Shown: positions 60,176 to 64,000 of the stretch, piece by piece | How the letters are laid out: every line of letters begins with the position of its first letter | How positions within the stretch are numbered: position 1 is the first letter of the stretch | Assembly: GCA_963965975.1 (NCBI GenBank) | Contig: OZ014414.1 | Location: forward strand, 7,878,230 to 7,942,229 | Length of the DNA stretch: 64,000 nt | Reading direction: 5' to 3' | Source of the DNA: Xestospongia bergquistia | Taxonomy: Eukaryota > Porifera > Demospongiae > Haplosclerida > Petrosiidae | The notes under the pieces: generated by a model | What the model was told of the DNA's origin: nothing | The model's database searches: none | Seen by the model: the letters and a program-made list of their open reading frames with translations, nothing else | Position numbers and translations under genes: made by a program

Positions 60176-62486
60176 AAACTAAAGAACAATAATTCACCAG
60201 ATATTAGACTAGCTAATATTTGTGGTTGTAGTAAGCATATCTGTAGTTAGGTTAGGATAGGAACTGTTTTTACTAAAAAAAAATTTTTGTTTCTTTTGCC
60301 ATTGTAGTGAACCTATTAGATCAATCATTTTTGACAAATCTTCTAATAACAAAAATTATGAAAAATTGACAACTGAGCTGTCCTTTAAATACAGTTTACA
60401 GACATGTCTGTAATAAGGACTGTTCATTGTAATCCTAGATATTGTATAAATATATCTCACTTAAAATAAATTAGTTGTTAAACCAATTCTTCTACATTTT
60501 GGTTGCATGCATCCCTACAAAACACACTGAAGTGTATGCAACAACTTTGGTTTAGCATCTTGTTATCATAGTACTTATAACAATTGTCTTCATTAATAGT
60601 TACATTGGAGAGTAATTTTAGTGAAGTCAAAGAGAAATTTCTGTAGTTAAGTTAAGCCAGGTGCTGTTTTTGCTAAGTTTTCTCACTTTGTCATTGTAAT
60701 AAACCTAAATCATTTGACCTCCAAATAACACAATCAAAAAATTGATTTTAATATCAACTGAGCTGTTCTTACAATTAGATACAGTCTAAAGTAGAGACAC
60801 ATCTGTAATAACAACTGTTTATTGTAATCCTTCATATTATATAACTGACTTAAAATAAATTACTTGCTTAAACCTATTTATGTATATGTAGGCTGCACAC
60901 ATCCCTACAAAATACATTTAAGTGTATATATGAATTTAATAGTAACAGCTCTGGTTTAACATCTCATCATCATAGTACAAACAATTGTCTACATTAATAG
61001 TTAACTCCATAGTAAATTTATTACATTAGTAACGAAAACTGTACATGATATTTACTTTATCACATCAACTTATTTTTCTACACACATGCAACCTGTATAA
61101 CCATATATGGTCATAATTAAATCAACCAGTCAATTTCAGTGATATATATAAATATTCTGAAATATGGACACCTCTAATCAGGACAGCTTTACTACAGTAT
61201 AAATAAATTAAAAGAAGGAAGTAGACTATGTTGTCCATGTGCAAACAGGTTAAGGTGGCTACTGTCACTGTAAAAGGAGATTACTTCATTTCATTATGAC
61301 CACTATATGGTTATACAGGTTACATGCATGAAAAAAATTTGATGTAATTAAGTAAACATCATGTACGGTTTTCATTACTAATGTAATAAATGTACTATAG
61401 AATTAACTATTAATGTAGACAATTGTTAGTGTACTATGATGATGAGATGGTAAACTGGAGCTGTTACTATTAAATTCATACATACATTTCAATGTGTTTT
61501 GTAGGGAAGTATGCAACAATACAAAATGTATAATAAAGAGTAATTTTAGTGAAGTCAAAGAGAAATATCTGTAGTTAGGTTAAGCTAGGTTTTGTTTTTG
61601 CTAAGTTTGTTATTTTTATCACCTGTCATCGTAATGAACCTATTAGATGAATCATCTGATCTCCAAATAACACATAATGAAAAGTTGATTTCAATATCAA
61701 CTGAGATATTCTTATAATGAAATACAGTCTAAAGTAGAGACACCTTTGTGATAAGGACTGTTTGTTGTAATCCTACATATTGTATAGAACTCACTTAAAA
61801 TAAATTATTTGCTTAAACCTTATTTGTATACAATAGGGCTGCATGTGTCCCTACAAAATATATTGAAGTGTATGTATGAATTTAATAGTAACAGTTCCAG
61901 TTTAACATCTCATTATTATAGTAGTAACAATTGTCTACATTAATAGTTAATTCCATAGTACATTTATTACATTAGTAATGAAAACTGTACATGATGTTTA
62001 CTTTATTGCGTCAATTAATTTATTACGTACATGCACACAGATAGTGGTTATAATCAAGTCAGCCAATCAATTTTACAGTGATATATATATAAATATTCCA
62101 AATATGGACACCTCTCTAGTACTAGTCAGGGTGGTTTTTCAGTCACAAAGTATTCAAAATTCTTAAAGAAGCATTCATTGAGTATTTGTATTCAATATCA
62201 CTTTAATATTATTTTTGACGAACAGGGTAGATTTCAACTGCATAGATGAAGTGTATATTGCTGTAAAAAAACAGGGTATTAGTTATATGGAGAGGTGAAA
62301 GCTGATAATGAATGTGACAGACTATATCTTTAATTTGTCAAGCCTAAAGTAAAACATAGCAAGTAGTTTAATTGTATGCATATAGGTTAAATTAGAGGTG
62401 CTTACTTCCTTGCCTCCATTTTTTGTATTTTTTATATTAATTTTTATATGTTTGATAAATGGGAATCATCCAACGCATTTTTAATA
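60176..62486. repeat. Duplicate of the copy D 3' flank
   Basis: Colinear with 49021-51337 with few substitutions, including the internal triple repeat. Similarity stops after CATCCAACGCATTTTTAA. Confidence 0.9.
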
Positions 62487-62602
62487 ACTACGCATGTACA
62501 CGCATAAAAATTATGTATGGGCGGGGGGTTGGTGGGCGTGTTGCCTAGAAACCAATAACAAAAGTTGACAGGCAACTGGTTTCATTTAAATTTCAATAAG
62601 AA

Positions 62603-63570
62603 ATGGGAAACGTTCATAATCTTTTAAGTCCTAAAAGGTAAGTTAACGTTAAATTTTTAACTTAATAATGATCATTCATCCTTTCAACAGGGACATCACC
62701 ATTGGTGTCTTTGGTCTTGATGGAGCTGGAAAGTCAACACTTGTAGATAATTTAGCAAATGGTAAAATAGTTTGTAAACTAAGTAACTGAACCTGTTATT
62801 GCTAGCCTAGTAACTTATAAGACTGGAAATGTCTTGACTAAACTTTATAATTATTTTAAATGTTTACAATTTAAGGGCGGGAATAATTATCATAATACAC
62901 AATGAAATATAAACTTCTACCATCATTGTAGAGACATCTTATACCTTACTCTCTATCCCTATAATATACATGTACATGTATATGTAATCACATTAGTACT
63001 ATGATAATATTGAGGATACCAAGGTATCATAGTGGAAAAAGTAATATATGAGACTGTGACTCAGATAAGATTGTTAGAACTTCTCTTTATTTTATTAAAT
63101 ATATATATAAAGTTTCAATCCGATAGGCCCCTTTTCGGGTAACTTTGTTTGGTTTGAAACAGTCTTTATAAAGAGTATCTATCTTAACTGAGTCACTCAC
63201 TGTCTTGTACTTACATTACATTACCTACCATCTTATAATTATTACCAAGACAAGAGTGGGCATTCACTATTTGAAACCAACCCATATCACTTTTTGACAA
63301 AGTATTATAGCGGATATGCCACTATATATGCACATATTTCAAAGATGTAGTAATAATCAAACAAAATTATATTTAATATAGACAGTAATAGTTGCCTATA
63401 GTCTACTTTCAATACTCTCTCTCTCTCTTCCAGAGAAAATTGATGATAATCCACTTCCAACTGTTGGATACACATGTCGTAGATTTTCTAAAGGTCGTTA
63501 TAATATTGTACTGACAGAGTTAGGAGGTGGCAGAGATATACGTGGGATTTGGCCTAAATACTTTGCTGAG
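62603..63570 (+). CDS. ARL13-type small GTPase, first three exons, cut by the window edge
   Basis: ARL13 proteins are ciliary Arf-family GTPases. Exons: 62603-62637 (MGNVHNLLSPK), 62691-62761 (DITIGVFGLDGAGKSTLVDN), 63434-63570 (PTVGYTCRRFSKGRYNIVL, ELGGGRDIRGIWPKYFAE), ending at GAG|GTAAGC. Phases close. The P-loop GLDGAGKST and switch I PTVG are standard. Switch II reads ELGGG in place of D-x-x-G-Q, followed by RDIRGIWPKYFAE, which is the ARL13 signature. Gly2 could be myristoylated, whereas vertebrate ARL13B uses N-terminal cysteines that are absent here. G4/G5 and the C-terminal region lie beyond the window. Confidence 0.85.
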
Positions 63571-64000
63571 GTAAGCGTCTTTATAGAATCTTTTTGATAT
63601 TTATTTTGAGAAGTTAATTAAAACCAGGTACAGTACCATAGTCTCTGTTATTTTCTCTTTTCAAAGTTAAATTACTATAAAGTGTTGATAGTACATGTAC
63701 ATGTATAGTTTAATAACACTGACATGTTAAATACAAAATAGCAACCATGCATTCTATAAATACTGCTGTACCAATGTTCCGATAATTAGAAGGCCCTCTG
63801 TTTACGTTTACATTGTAACAGTTTTTAAGATGCAAAATTGAATTTTTACTTGTTCAATGAAAAGCACTAAAGTAAAGAACCCTTGGCTGAGTAGTGTTTT
63901 TAACAATTGCCATGCTACCACTCTATGACAACTTACTAAAACATTACCATAAACTCAACTTACAAATACATGTTTGACCAAATGAAGTTTAATTGATGAA

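Overview
The window is nuclear DNA of a metazoan. It is AT-rich, its genes are broken into many small GT-AG exons with short introns, and it carries animal families (ferlins, an anoctamin, an ARL13-type GTPase, TMEM267). Compact introns and the gene mix would fit an early-branching animal such as a demosponge; that placement is inference. All exon models were joined by eye from splice sites, reading phase and paralogue comparison.

Layout. Positions 1-5615 (minus) hold the first 15 exons of a ferlin that runs off the left edge. 9081-10235 (minus) is an intronless secreted protein with AbfB-like (CBM42-type) repeats, copy A. 13386-13991 (minus) is the N-terminal part of an anoctamin with no visible membrane domain. 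15150-29737 (plus) is a complete second ferlin: 46 exons, 2038 residues, seven C2 domains, a DysF region and a C-terminal membrane anchor. The two ferlins are head-to-head paralogues with matching exon boundaries.

29506-45916 is a tandem segmental duplication of about 8 kb per unit. Each unit carries the ferlin 3' end, a dihydrodiol-dehydrogenase (DHDH) pseudogene and an intact AbfB gene (copies B and C). The junction has a 13-nt inverted templated insertion. Unit 1 also contains a non-autonomous hAT-like element whose empty sites survive elsewhere in the window, and a long palindromic element.

46270-64000 is a mosaic: a hAT transposase relic, AbfB copy D with a long repetitive 3' flank, a truncated cyclic-nucleotide-binding gene with an in-frame stop, two differently broken copies of a TMEM267 first exon, a minisatellite cluster, a 5'-truncated AbfB pseudogene (copy E) that is a duplicate of D plus its flank, and the start of an ARL13-type GTPase that runs off the right edge.

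The most distinctive content is the expanding family of intronless secreted AbfB-repeat proteins with shared core promoters, an unassigned C-terminal domain and a variable acidic tail. The ferlin, anoctamin and ARL13 genes are membrane or ciliary housekeeping genes. I see no evidence that they form one functional system with the AbfB genes.
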